Source: Acephala macrosclerotiorum (Eukaryota; Ascomycota; Leotiomycetes; Helotiales; Mollisiaceae). From it: 63,178 bases of DNA. Shown here one piece after another: positions 1 through 12,269 of the stretch. The stretch covers positions 1-63,178 of the forward strand of contig MU119418.1 in assembly GCA_014904845.1 (NCBI GenBank), in the 5' to 3' direction. How positions within the stretch are numbered: the stretch's first letter is position 1; the number at the start of each line of letters is the position of its first letter. The translations under genes were made by a program, and so were the position numbers. The notes under the pieces are model-generated. The model did no database searches, was not told the DNA's origin, and saw only the letters and a list, made by a program, of their open reading frames with translations.

Positions 1-52
1 TTTTTATAATTATAAAATAATTAAAAAAAAATTATTATTAATTTTTTAAATA

Positions 53-53
53 A

Positions 54-113
<60 letters not shown>
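53..113. repeat. (ATT)n microsatellite
   Basis: About twenty uninterrupted ATT units. A comparable array of AAT units directly abuts the end of an LTR copy at 41971-42030. Confidence 0.95.
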
Positions 114-1140
114 AAAATTTATTATATTTAAATAATTATAATATTTATAATTATTTTTTATATTAAAATATAATAAAAATAATAATTCGTCGTTTATTAA
201 AATTATAAATTCGAATTATAATAAATAATATTTTAAAACGTAATTAAAAAAATTTATAATTTATTTATTTAAATTAATAAAATTAACAAACGAATATAAT
301 AAAAATAATTAATTAATATTATTATATTATTATATTATTTATTTAAATTCGTAAAAAAAAATATATAAATAAAAATTTAATTTATAAAATTATAATAAAT
401 TTTTAAACGTTATATAAATTTTTTTAAAAACGTATTATTATTATAATAATTATAATAATTAAAACAAAAAGAAATTTTATATTATTAAAATATTATTTAT
501 AAAAAAAATTATATTTAATTTATAATTAAATATTATATAATTATAAAATTATTATATTTAAATATTTTAATTAAATTTAATATATAAATATAAAATTTAT
601 TATTTAAAATAATTATAAATTATAAAATTAATTGTTAAAATAAAAATTTAATTTATTTTTATTTAAATTAAATTTATTATAAAATTTTATTATTATAAAC
701 GTTTTAATAAAAAAACTTTTATTTTTTAATTTATAATATATTAATTTTTTATTATTATTTAATTTTAAGTTTATTTTTTTATATTAAATTATTTTTAATA
801 TTTATTTTAAAAATAAATTTAATAAATATAATTATATATTATTTTTTTAATATTTTTAAATTTTTCGATTTATATATAATAATTAATTAAATAATTTTTT
901 ATTATTTTAATATTAAAATATTAAAATATTTTTATTAAAAATAAAATTAAATAATTTTTTTTTTTCAATTTTAAAAATATTATTATAATTTTATTAAAAC
1001 GATATAAATAAATTATATTAAATTAAATATTTTATATTATTTATTTAAATATTAATTATTATTTTTTTAGATTTTTTTATTTATTAAAATTTATATTAAT
1101 AAATAAATTATAATATATTTTAATTTTTATTAATTATATT

Positions 1141-4100
1141 TATAAATATAATATTAATTTAATAATTACGTATAATATTAAATTTAATTAAAATTAGTAT
1201 CGTTTATATTAAAATTAAAATTATATTTTTTAATTTTTATATTTTTATTAAATTTATAATTTATAATTAATTAATAAATTATTTAAAATAATTAATATAT
1301 TTTTAAAAACACGAAAATTTATAAAAAAAATTTTTATAAAAATACGTTTAAAATATTAAAAATATTAAAAACTTAAAAAAAAATTATATAAAAACGATTT
1401 TAAATTTATATTTATTTTTTAAATTTAAATTTATTATATAAAATAATAACGTTTATAAAAAACGAATAAAAAAACGTAAAAACGATTTTTTAAATTTTTT
1501 TTATATTTTTATTTATTATTTATTATATAATTATTTATTAAAATAATAAATTTATTTAAAATTAAATTTATTTATAATAAAAAAATAAATAATAAAAAAT
1601 TTCGATTTTATAAATAATAAAAATTTTAATAAAAAAATATTAAATAAATATATTTATTATCGATTTAAAATATATAAAAAAAAAATATTTAAATTATAAT
1701 TTATAAAAATATTTTTAAAAATATTTTAAAAAATATACGTAAAAATTTTTACGTTTAATATATAAAAATATATTTTCGTTTTATTTCTCGATTAAATAAT
1801 ATTTAATACAATTTATATTTCGTAAATATATTTTTATTTTTTTTATTTTTACGTTTATTATATTTATTTTATATTCGATTAAAAATAATTATTATTTTAA
1901 ATTTAAAATTAAAAGTTTTTAATTTAAACGTTTTATAAATATTTAAAATTAAAATAATATTTATTAATAAAAAAAAGATTTTTTTATTTAAAAAAACGTA
2001 TTTTTATAAAATTTTATATTAAAAAATTTTTTTAAAAAATTTTTATTTTTTATATTAAATTATTATAATTAATTTAATTAATTATAAATAATTATTAAAA
2101 TTATATTTATTAAAAAAAAGAATTTTAAAATTTTTTTTAATAAATATAATTATAATTTATAATATTTTGTAATTAAAATTAAAAATTTAAACGATATAAA
2201 TATATTTTCAATTTATTATACAATTATAAAAAATTTAATAAATTAATAAATAAATAATTTTAAATATAAAAATTTTAAAATTTTAATATTTTTAAATTTA
2301 ATTATATAATAATTTTAAATATTTAAAATATTTTAATTTAATTTAATTTTTTAAATTTAATTTAATATATTTTATAAAAATAATTATAAAATATATATTT
2401 TTAAATTCGAAAAATAAAACGAATTTTCGATTATTAATAAACGAATAAAAATAATTATAAAATTTAAAAAATTTTTACAAATAAAAATTGTTTTTTATTT
2501 TATTTTATATTATATTAAATAAATATTATATATTATATTAAATAAATATTATATATTATTTATAAAACTTTTTATATATTTATAAAATTTAAATATTAAA
2601 AAATAAAAAATTTATTATTAATAATTTAAAAAAGAATTTTTAATAAAAATTATTAATTAATAATTTTTTTAATAATAATCGAATTATTATAATAATTTAT
2701 AAAATATTTTTATAAAATTATTTATAAATTTAATAAAAATTTATATTAATAATAAAAAATATAATAAAAATTTGTATAATATTTTTAATTATAAATTAAC
2801 GATTTTTTATAATTATTATAATAAAATCGAATTATTTTAAAATTAATATAATAAAATATTTTTATTAATTTTATAAAACGTATAAATATATTTTATTTTA
2901 ATAAATTTTTTAAAAAAAATTTTATTTTATTATATTAATAATAAAAATAAAAATTTATTTTAAAATTAAAAAAAATTATTAATTATATATATTTTAATAA
3001 AAATTATTAATATTTTTAAAAGTTTTTATATTATATTACGATTAATAATAAATATTATAACGCGATAACGTAAAATATAATAATATAATTTAAATTTTAT
3101 TTTTTAAAATTAAAAAAAAAACGAATTCAATTAAAATTGAATTAATTATATTTATAAAAAATAAAAATAAAAACGCGATCGAAAATAAAATCGAAAAAAA
3201 TATTAAAATTAAAAAAACTTTTAAAATAAATATTATAAAAATTATAAATTTTCAAAAAAATTATATTTATAATAAATCGAAATATTAATTTATAAAATAT
3301 ACGATAAAACAACGATAATAAATATATATAAAATTTTAATAATAAATTTAATATATAATAAATCGAAATATTATAATATTTTGTTATTAAAATCGAAAAA
3401 ATAAAAAATTTATTAAATAAAATTTAAATAATAAAAATTAATTAATTATTAATAAATATAAATATAAAAATAAAAATAAAAATTAATAATATATAAATAA
3501 TAATTATTTTAAATAATTTATTTATTATATTATTATAAAAAAAAATATATTTAATATTTAATTTTGATTTTCAAAAATTAATATTTTTTAAAAAATTTTA
3601 AAAAAATTAAATTAAATAATAAAATTATTAAAATATTAATATTTAATTAAATATTTTTATAATTAAAATTTATAAAATTCGTTTTAATAAAATTATTATT
3701 TTATTATAAAAAATTTTTTAAATTAATATTTTTTATATTATTATTATAAATATAAAATTTAATAATTTTAAAAATATTTTAATTAAAAAAAATTTTAATT
3801 TAAAATTATTTTATTAATATTAAATTATATTAATTATATAAACGTTTTAATAAATTGATTATAATATAAATATTGAATTTTATTATTATTATTAAATATA
3901 TAAATAATTATTTAAAAAATTTAAATTTATTTTATAAAATAATTATAAATTTAATTATTTAATTATTATTAATATTTTATTTTTAAATAAAAAATTAATT
4001 TTATAAATAATAAATTACGTTTATAAAATTTTAATAAAACGTTAAAATAATAATAATTAAAATTTAAAAAATATTATATTTTATTATATTAAATTTATAA

Positions 4101-7100
4101 AATTATTTATAACGAATTAATTAAAAAACAAATTAATAAAAATATAATTTTATAAATAATAATTAAAATAATTAACGATATAATAAAATTAAATAATATT
4201 ATATTATATTATTAATTTTTAAAATTTATTTTAAAATAATTAATTATTAAAAAAAATATTATTTATATATTTAATATTAAATTTATAATATATTATAATA
4301 AAAAACGATTTAAATATAAAGATTATATTAATTTTATTAATTTTATTTAAAATATATATTTAATATAATAAAAAATTAAAAAAATTATATAAATTATTAA
4401 TAATTAATATATTTTATAAATTAATAAATTAATAAATTTTTATTTAACGATTATTAAATTTTATTATATAAAAAAAAATATTAAAAATTTATAATCGAAT
4501 TAATAATTAAAAAAATAATTTAAAAAATTAAAAAAAAAAATTATTTTTTAATTAAATAAATTAAATTAAAAATTAAAATTAAAAACATTTAAAAAAATTA
4601 TAAAATACATATAAATATAATAAAAAATTTAAATAAAATAAAAATTATAATTTTATTAAAAATAAAAAATAAAAATTTAAAAATTTTAATAATTAATTTA
4701 TTATTATTATTATTAAAAAAATTAAAATTTTTTATAATTTTTATAATAAATAAAAAAAACAATATAAAATTATTATTAAAATTACAGAAAAAAAATATAA
4801 TTATAATTTTTAAATAATTATTTAAAATATTTTCAAAAAAATTAAAATATAATTTTATAATATTATTTAAATTTATTAAATATAATTATTTTAAAATTTT
4901 TATATAATATTATAAAAATTAAAATATATTAATAAATTATATATTATAAATATTATAAAAAAAACTATTTATAATTATTTTTAAAAAAAAATAAAAATAT
5001 TTAAAATTATTATATAATCGAATTCAAAAATTTTACGATTTTATTTATTTATTTATTAATTTAATAAATTTATTATAATTATATTATAAATTGAAAATAT
5101 ATTTAAATTATTTAAATTTTTAATTTCAATTTATTTAAATTAATAATTATTACGTAATTTAAATATAAATCGCGATTACGTTTATTAATTATAAAAAAAT
5201 TATATTCGAAATACGATTTATAATATTGTAATATAAATTTAAAAAATTATAAATCGTAAAAAAAAAATTTAAAATATTTTTTTAAATAAATATAATTTTA
5301 ATTATTATTTATAATTAATTAAATTAATCGTAAAAATTTAATATAAAAAAACGAAAATTTTAAAAAAAAAATTTTTAATATAAAATTTTAATATAAAATT
5401 TTTATCGATGTATTAATTTATTAATTTATTTAATTTTAAAAAAAAAAAATTTTTTAAATAAAATTTTTTTTTTATATTAATAAAAATTATTTCAATTTTA
5501 AATATTTATAAAATATTTAAATTAAAAAATTTTAATTTAAAATTTGAATTATTAAATAAATATAAATTAAATTTAAATTAATAATTATTTTTAATCGAAT
5601 ATAAAATAAATTTAATAAACGTAAAAATAAAAAAAAATAAAAATATATTTACGAAATACGAATCGCGTTAAATATTATTTAATCGAGAAATAAAATAAAA
5701 ATATATTTATTTATTAATTTAAAATAATATTTAATTTATTTATTATTATTTAATATTAAATTTTTATTAAAAAAATTATTATATTAAATAAAAAATTAAA
5801 TTAATAAATTAAAAACTTAAAATAAAAATTTAAATATATTATTTTAAATTTATTTATAATAAAAACTTTATTTTTATTAATAATTTATTTATAAATATTA
5901 AAATTTTTAATTTTTAAATTAAATATAAAATTGTTTTCATAAATAAATATTAATTAAATAATAAAAAATTCGAAATTAAATTTTTATTTATTTATTATAA
6001 TTTTATAAAAAATAAACGCGTTATTAAAAATATATAATATAATAAAAAAAATTAATATAATAATCGTAATAAAAATTATTATTAATATAATTATTAAATA
6101 ATTTAATTTTTTAATATTTTAATAATTATATATATAAATTTATATTCGTTTTACGAATATTTAATTAAATTAAAAACGATTAAAAAAATATTTTATAATT
6201 AATATAATAATTTAATTAATTTATTAAAAATTTTTATAATAAAAATATTTTTATTTTAATTATATAATTATATAATTTTCCAAAAAAAATTTAAAAATTT
6301 TTTTTTAAAATTATATATTAAATAAAATAATTTAAATTAATTAAATCGATTGTAATAATTAAATATAAAACGAGAATTTTAAAAAAAAAAATTTTAATAT
6401 AAAATTTTATAATAAATACGTTTTTATTTTAAATATTAAAATATTTATTTCATATTAAATATTTTTATAATTACGTAATTTTCGAAAAAAATTTAAAAAC
6501 TTTTTTTTTTAAAATTATATATTAAATAAAATAATTTAAATTAATTAAATCGATTATTATAATTAAATATAAAAATAATAATTTTAAAAAAAAATTTTAA
6601 TATAAATTAAAATTTTATTAAAAATATTTTTTTATTTTAAATATTAAAATACTTATTAATTTATTAATTTTATTATTCGATAAAATAAAAATAAATTATT
6701 AAAATTGAAAACTTTATAATTTTTCGTAAAAACGTTTTTACGAGATTTACGAAATAAAATATACGTCGAATAAAAAAAAAATTTCGTTCGTTAATTAATT
6801 CGTTTATAAATCGATAAACGAATTTTTTTTTTTTAAAATGAAAAAAATATTTTAATCGTATAAACGTAAAAAATTATAAAAAATTTAATAAATATTATAA
6901 TAAAATTTTAAAAAAGTTTTTAAATATAAATTATTTTATAATATAAATAAAAAAAAATTAAAATATATATATATATAAAATAAAATAAAATATTTATTAA
7001 AAATAAAAAAAAAAATAAAAAAAATATTTTATATTATATTTTATAATTTATAATTATTTAATTTTTAAAATTAAATTTTTTTTTTTTTTTTTTTTAATTT

Positions 7101-7857
7101 TAATATTTATAATTTTCAACGAATTTTAAAAATAATATTAATTTATTAATATTATTTTTAAAGTTTAATTATATAATTTTTATATTAAAATATTAACGTG
7201 TTTTATATATTAATAAATTATAATAATTAAATTAAATTAAATTTTATTATAAAAAAATTATTAATATAAATACAATATTAATTTAGTAGTCACGTGCGAT
7301 ACTAGGCCGGATTGGGACTAGCGCCGCTTACGCTAGAATTGAGAATATATTTTTTAATTTTAATACGTTTATTAAATTTATAATTTATAATTCATTAACG
7401 AATTATTTAAAAAAAAAAATTTAATTTATTATTAATAATAAATATTTTTAATAATATTATTATAATTATTTTAATTAATATAAATTATTATTTTTAATAT
7501 ATAATTTTAATATTTATTATAAAATTTTATATTAATTTTTTTTTAATTTTTTTTATTTTATATTTAATTAATAATAAAAAATTATTTATTAAAAATTATA
7601 TAATTATAAAATTTTAATATATTAATATTTTAATATTTAAAATAAAAACGTATTTAAAATTTTTATAATTATAATTTTAATTAAATATAATTATATTTTA
7701 TTAATTTATATAATAATAAATTATTTATTATTAAAATATATATAATATATTATTTATATTTTTAAAATATTATAATTATCGCTTTTTTTAATTTATTTTT
7801 TATTTTTAATTAAATTTTAAATAAAATAAAAAATTAAAATAAAAATATAATTATAAT
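1141..7857 (+). mobile_element. Degenerate full-length LTR retrotransposon, copy 1
   Basis: Two starts of the same terminal sequence occur in the same orientation at 1141 and 7265, 6.1 kb apart. This fits the two LTRs of one element; a second pair in this window is 6.0 kb apart. The start at 1141 aligns base for base over about 86 positions with the preserved copy at 60003, with essentially only G-to-A and C-to-T changes (TGTAAGTACAATATT has become TATAAATATAATATT). The right LTR end was not found; it lies before or at the island boundary. Coding capacity is destroyed, so I cannot say whether it was gypsy or copia type. Confidence 0.5.
7265..7350 (+). repeat. LTR start with preserved GC core and hairpin
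   Basis: This is one of six copies of a terminal sequence (others start at 1141 and 60003 on plus, and at 34397, 35956 and 41970 on minus). Although embedded in saturated AT-rich DNA, 7280-7345 keeps its C and G. It contains CACGTG and an inverted repeat at 7318-7336 (CTAGCG and CGCTAG around a short loop). Confidence 0.75.
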
Positions 7858-8181
7858 TCTTTTGTACTATTTCTTTATACTGCGTTACAAATTGCTCAAA
7901 TACCTCTATTACAATCTCGAATTTGCGTTGCACGTGCAAATACAGTCCAATCCCGAAATACAAATTCACAGTGTCTCCGTGTCCTGGACTCGGATGGATA
8001 CTCTGTTGTTGCTATCAATTCCTGGTGGCCGTCTCTTCATATTCGACGTACTTCTCAAGCGCTTACTTAGGAGAAGTTCTCGAGACATCGCAAAATTGAG
8101 GTTGATTTGTTGTCGGGGATCGAAGATCGAGGTGTCAGATGGACGAAAAGTCCACTTCCGAGTAGTATATGCAGCGGATGT

Positions 8182-8535
8182 TCAGCGACGGGCTTCAGGC
8201 CATTGATTCATGACCTGATAGGGCCGCCGAATAGTGCATTGCAATATCGCGAGTATCAAGTTGTTTGCCTCGCTGCATTGGCAGATTTGAAAGTCCACTG
8301 GAGCACCAGTAATAGGATCATGCAATTCGGCGTGAGAGATCATCGGGGATTGAAAAAGGGAAACAAGGACGATAATGGGATGAAATGCAATAGATGCAGG
8401 TACTTGGGGTCCAGAAATTGGGGAAAAGAAATCAAGTTGATGCAATTCAGTGAAAAATTCCACCTCCGAGCCACACAAAATTCTCGATCCTCGGACGACG
8501 TAATGAAGGGCCATTTGTTCGATATTTGCATCCAA
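8182..8535 (-). CDS. Unrecognised open reading frame, possibly a gene fragment
   Basis: An open frame of 117 codons starts with ATG at 8535 and ends at 8182. It is the longest minus-strand frame at the left edge of island 1, and its composition looks protein-like. I recognise no domain, signal peptide or membrane segment. It sits downstream of the membrane glycoprotein gene on the same strand, with about 170 bases between them. It could be one exon of a larger gene or chance. The plus-strand frames overlapping it look less convincing. Confidence 0.25.
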   Translation of the reverse strand: MDANIEQMALHYVVRGSRILCGSEVEFFTELHQLDFFSPISGPQVPASIAFHPIIVLVSLFQSPMISHAELHDPITGAPVDFQICQCSEANNLILAILQCTIRRPYQVMNQWPEARR

Positions 8536-8702
8536 TCATCCTTCTGCATACTCAAGAATCTTCAATAATAATCGCACGGAGATGCGAAACTGTAATGGAC
8601 GCCGTTCGCCTGGCCCTCCCAATGGCCCTTTTTGAGGCTAAGAGAATAAAACTTCTGTGCTCCATGAACCCCCTCAAAAGTTGCAAAGAATCTGTTCAAA
8701 TA

Positions 8703-9701
8703 TCAGCCTAATGGTCCACCGTGCTCTGTAGCAATTGAAGCGGCTGAACGAGGACTGGTTGGCATCTCTGCGATGTCCACCCGAGTGGCAAGCTGCGGCG
8801 TGATAGCATGATCTCGATCAGTGCCGAGCTCATACGTAAATCTACAGTTGCCTCGAACCTCCACCGGCGCTGGAGGGGCTACCGCTGTGCTATCTAGCTC
8901 CGGTTTGGTGAATGGTTGTTGGGGTGCTGAATCATTGCTGGTACGGCGTGAACGGCGATAACGGAAGATGAGGATCGCAGTCAGGAGTGCGAGAAGGAAG
9001 AAGACGGGAAGAATGACTGAGAGACTGATTGTCGCCGCTTTGGAAAGCCCACGAGATGCGGCACTAGTTGAAGAATTTGTGTTTGTCCCTGAAGAGTTAT
9101 GAGTGGCCGATGGCCAGAAGACGTGGTACTCGAGGGGTCAACGTTCGTAGACCAGGCGGCAAGGGCATTGATACTGCCATACACTTCCGGACTCATGCTC
9201 TTGAGTAAAGAGAAGACGGCACGATCAGTCGATTCCCATATCACATACATAGCACCTCCGTAGACTTCGAGCTCTTGACTAGGACCACCGACGGGGGTCA
9301 TGGTTGTAAGTTGTAAGGACGATGGGACAGTAGCAGGCCAGCCAGGAAGGGAACTCCAGACATTGGTGAGTAAAGTAGTTGTGGTCTGACACCATACGGC
9401 AAAATGGGTATATAGGCCACTGCCGACGTCTGAGGGACATGCCAGATTGCTGGTTTTTGTCAAACGAAGACTATCATTAGGGAATATGTGGTCAGACTCA
9501 CGATGGGCAGCAGATATACGCCTCGTAAGGGTTCCAAGGGGAAGTTCGGACACTATTTATCGCGGAGCTGATCGTGTATGAGCATCGAGAATTTGTCCAA
9601 TGAATGGCTGCCGGACAGCGCTTAAGACATGCAAGAGAATCCAGCAGTATTGCCGGATGTGTTGGGGGCCAAGTTTCCCAGGCAAGACTGCGTAGATGCA
9701 T
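8703..9701 (-). CDS. Single-pass membrane glycoprotein, fungal surface-protein architecture
   Basis: Reading on minus, a cysteine-containing extracellular part is followed by a Ser/Thr/Asn-rich stalk, one transmembrane helix (SLSVILPVFFLLALLTAILI, about 8965-9035), a basic stop-transfer RYRRSRR and a Pro-rich cytoplasmic tail of about 80 residues ending at TGA 8703-8705. Two introns are needed: 9450-9501 (GTGAGT...CCAG) joins CCPS to NLACPSD, and 9089-9129 (GTACCA...TTCAG, 41 bases) joins the ectodomain to the stalk. The motif MYVIWESTD resembles a VxWQSTD-like segment I recall from uncharacterised ascomycete surface proteins. The N terminus is uncertain: the ATG at 9701 gives no signal peptide, and a second frame just there (with SCLGNLAPNTSGNTAGFSC) looks more like the true start of the ectodomain. 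An upstream exon or a frameshift is therefore likely. Confidence 0.6.
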
Positions 9702-10189
9702 TTACGCCCAGCTTCTACGGTATTAACTGAAAGGTGGAATTAAGAAAGGCTATGTGTATGGCAGGACTCAGCCACAGGCCGTTTTCAATATGCGGTCGGA
9801 CGCACGAGTTGCCGAGTCTTGAGAGGTTCAAAGCGAGGACGAAACAACATTTGCCATACCAAAGACGCGAGGCTTTGTAAACAATGGTGGGAATCAAAGA
9901 CATTTGACTTCTGCATCGCTGAGTGAAATACCTTCCCTCAACGCCATCGAAATTCCCAATCACTGTTGTCGCTCAGAACTACGTAGCGGAAGGTTATTGG
10001 CTTGAAAACGGGAGCATCAAATCCATCCGCCCCAAGTATGCTATGCACTTCGTCAAGGCCAAGCCACTCTTCTACTTCTTCCACGGGGATGACGAACTTT
10101 CGCACATAGGACACCGCGGCATTCCTTCTCTTCTACTGGGCAGATATGTCAACAAGATCCCGCCCTTCTGCAACTACCTCATACCATAG
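9702..10189. other. Gap without a confident gene
   Basis: A plus-strand open frame ends at 10189 and has a protein-like stretch (FYFFHGDDELSHIGHRG), but it has no clear start, no recognisable domain and no splice context. The upstream part of the membrane glycoprotein gene may also lie here. Confidence 0.4.
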
Positions 10190-10960
10190 TCAAGTATCAT
10201 CAAATACCACAATGGCCTCATCTAGTTTGTGCAGAAACAAGCAAAACATAGTGTATTTAACGGGCAGGCGACCGCTTTCGCCAATTAGCATGTTGCAAAG
10301 AAAGTATTTCCCCATGGCTAACCTTCGTATTTCCTTCGTTGCATCGCATTTCAGGAACTCACTGAACGTGAAATGGAGAATGCCTTCGTCTCGGTCGTTA
10401 AAATCCTTGATATAGAGTGTATCGGTGTTGAAATTGATGGGGGTCTCGAACACGAGCGTACTCCTAGTCAGTTGATGTAATGGCTGCGTGATTCGCGGCA
10501 TACGTGTAAAGCTGGGTGGACACCATGGCTCGAGATGAATTTGTATTCTCCTGCTTCGAGTCCTGCTTGAATGGCTTCGCAGGATGTGGGGTCGGTGAGA
10601 GCAGATTCCGAATCGATATCGCGATGTCTGTAAGAGGGAGTAACTACGTCGATGCAATCTGTTCGTGGGTGCATTTGCTTTTCGAAGACGAGTTCCACTA
10701 GTAGGAGACCGGGGAGTTAGCTGTTTGCCTGTTCTAAAAATGTTTCTGGGAGCAGAGGCACAAAGCAGCGTCCTTGCGCGCGAGGCCAAATCAATACTCA
10801 CGATGACAAGGCGGAGCTCTACTGGAAAGAGCGCGAACTGGGGAAAGGTTGGAGTGGGCTGTCGGGCCTTCAAGAAAGTGTTTCTTATTTCGACAGCTCT
10901 GTCAATTTTAGCTCGTAGCAGCGAGACCCGGTCTACTTTATCTTCGCATGATTCTCGCAT
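10190..10960 (-). pseudogene. 2EXR-domain protein gene with two single-base frameshifts
   Basis: The 5' exon (ATG 10958-10960) contains TFPQFALFPVELRLVI, the start of the fungal 2EXR domain (PF20150; family consensus FxxFxxLPxELRLxIWxxAL). An intron runs from GTGAGT at 10801 to CTAG at 10698. After it the expected IWEL is only obtained if one G is missing from TGG(G)AACTC. The next segment ends in PALHVCRESRSHYI, the second 2EXR signature (LxVxRESR). About 10480 a second missing base (AAC(C)TG) shifts the frame again before LTRSTLVFETPINFNTDTLYI, which matches the NxxxDTLY part of the domain. The rest is open to 10190. 2EXR proteins are a large uncharacterised family in Helotiales. Both lesions are one-base deletions, so decay or assembly error are both possible. 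Confidence 0.65.
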
Positions 10961-11834
10961 GCCACAAAAGTACTACTTGTCATTGATATCTGGCCATCTT
11001 CTATCCCATTCCTCAGATGAACGATTGTTGTTACGGCCGAACATGAAGTCGGCAAAATATGTTTCGTGTCGCAATCACTTCAATAAACTTTCGATTTCGA
11101 GGTCTAGGGTGTGTTCGCGTTGCGTAGACTTGACCTCATAGGCTAAGATCTGCTCGGGAGATTTGATGAATTTCATCGTGATTGCTTGCGCATTATTCTT
11201 GTTGTTGGAGAAGAATGAAGTCTGAGAGAAGGAGAGTTGTTGAAGTGCATAGCTAGAAACAGCTAAAACGAACTAACCATAAGCGGAATCGTGTAACTTA
11301 GCGAGGCTGAGATGAAATCCCGCATTCTACGCTGTGAATGATTGCTCCTTCATACATTGATATTCTGAAATAGTTTCCTCACTAAAGTTTCTTCGGGATA
11401 GAAACACATCATGGATGCTGGGGTGCATAATTTTTTTTTTTTTTTTAGGAAATTTCGGAAGACATCAGCCTGGAGGGGTAGGCATAAATCGCTTCAAATG
11501 GGCGAACCTCATCCAAGTCTAGCGAGATTCCGAATTCAAATCACATGCAAGGGACGTAGATTTTTATGTGAGGGCTTAAAATGGCAAGTTCGAAACTAAT
11601 CAGCACCTAGGTTGAAAAGTGTGGCAAGAAGTCCAAACCAAACACCTTCGTAATGTACGATTGCTGACTAGGTCAGGGTAAATGAAAGTGAGAAGACACC
11701 ATCACGCTGCCGTGCATATCGCACATGGTCTCTCATTCTGTCGCGAAATTGTCTCGTGACGAAACTCCTTACTGTGGCGTTGGAATAGTCCATCTTAGAC
11801 AAATATCAAATTTGCTTCTCTGCAAGCCAATCCT
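10961..11834. other. Gene-free stretch with a short broken frame
   Basis: On minus, an ATG at 11176 opens a frame (MKFIKSPEQILAYEVKS...) that meets TGA after 33 codons and then continues open to about 10979 (FGRNNNRSSEEWDRRWPD). This could be an old upstream exon of the 2EXR gene. A T-rich run lies at 11430-11445. I see nothing else. Confidence 0.35.
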
Positions 11835-12101
11835 TCACACTTCCCCAAAATAGCAACACTGGTAAGTTGTCTCTCTTTCCGAAATGATTCGCATATCGTG
11901 TTTCTCACGAAACTTGTGGGATTGGGCAAATTTGTCCGCAGAGGCCACGTTCTGCGTCTCCCTAAGTTGCTGAACACAGCCTGAAAAGGAGCGGACATGA
12001 TTGGACACCAACTTCGACTTGGTAATTGCTGTTTGCGCCTCCAAAAGCTTAGATCCGATGGCTTGCTGCACGCGAATTCGATATCCATGCTCTCCATCCA
12101 T
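11835..12101 (-). CDS. Small unrecognised open frame
   Basis: The ATG at 12101 opens 88 codons rich in Gln, Lys, Ser and charged residues (for example IRVQQAIGSKLLEAQTAIT). It diverges from the WW-domain gene with about 170 bases between the start codons, an arrangement common for fungal promoters. There is no signal peptide, membrane segment or recognised motif. It may be chance or one exon of a longer gene. Confidence 0.22.
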   Translation of the reverse strand: MDGEHGYRIRVQQAIGSKLLEAQTAITKSKLVSNHVRSFSGCVQQLRETQNVASADKFAQSHKFREKHDMRIISERETTYQCCYFGEV

Positions 12102-12269
12102 CACTGGTCCTTAGCGAGAATGAAGTGTTCAGCTGCAAAAATCCTCAGGACCTCCTGAAAGAGGGATGAGATATTTAATTGCAGTCATCTCCTGCGAACC
12201 TCGAGGTGCGTCTCTCCACTGCACGCCTCTTCAGAAAACCGAACCTTATTTTGACATCGAGGTACTGGG

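Larger units (their letters stand above)
1..7857. repeat. AT-rich block of RIP-degraded retrotransposon DNA
   Basis: The block is almost pure A and T. Remaining cytosines and guanines are mostly in CpG, as in the line from 6721, where essentially every C is followed by G. No reading frame of useful length exists. Segments align with less mutated repeats elsewhere in the window: 1141-1226 with 60003-60088, and 1300-1490 with about 60335-60495. The differences are nearly all C-to-T or G-to-A. RIP acting on repeats is the established explanation for this pattern in ascomycetes. The change to ordinary composition at about 7858 is abrupt. Confidence 0.9.

Noticed and set aside
7862..8206. Plus-strand frame at the left edge of island 1
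   Set aside because: It starts in the AT boundary, has no domain, and overlaps a better minus-strand frame.
10665..11141. Plus-strand frame of 158 codons
   Set aside because: It is antisense to the 2EXR gene and has the Ser/Arg-rich composition of a shadow frame.
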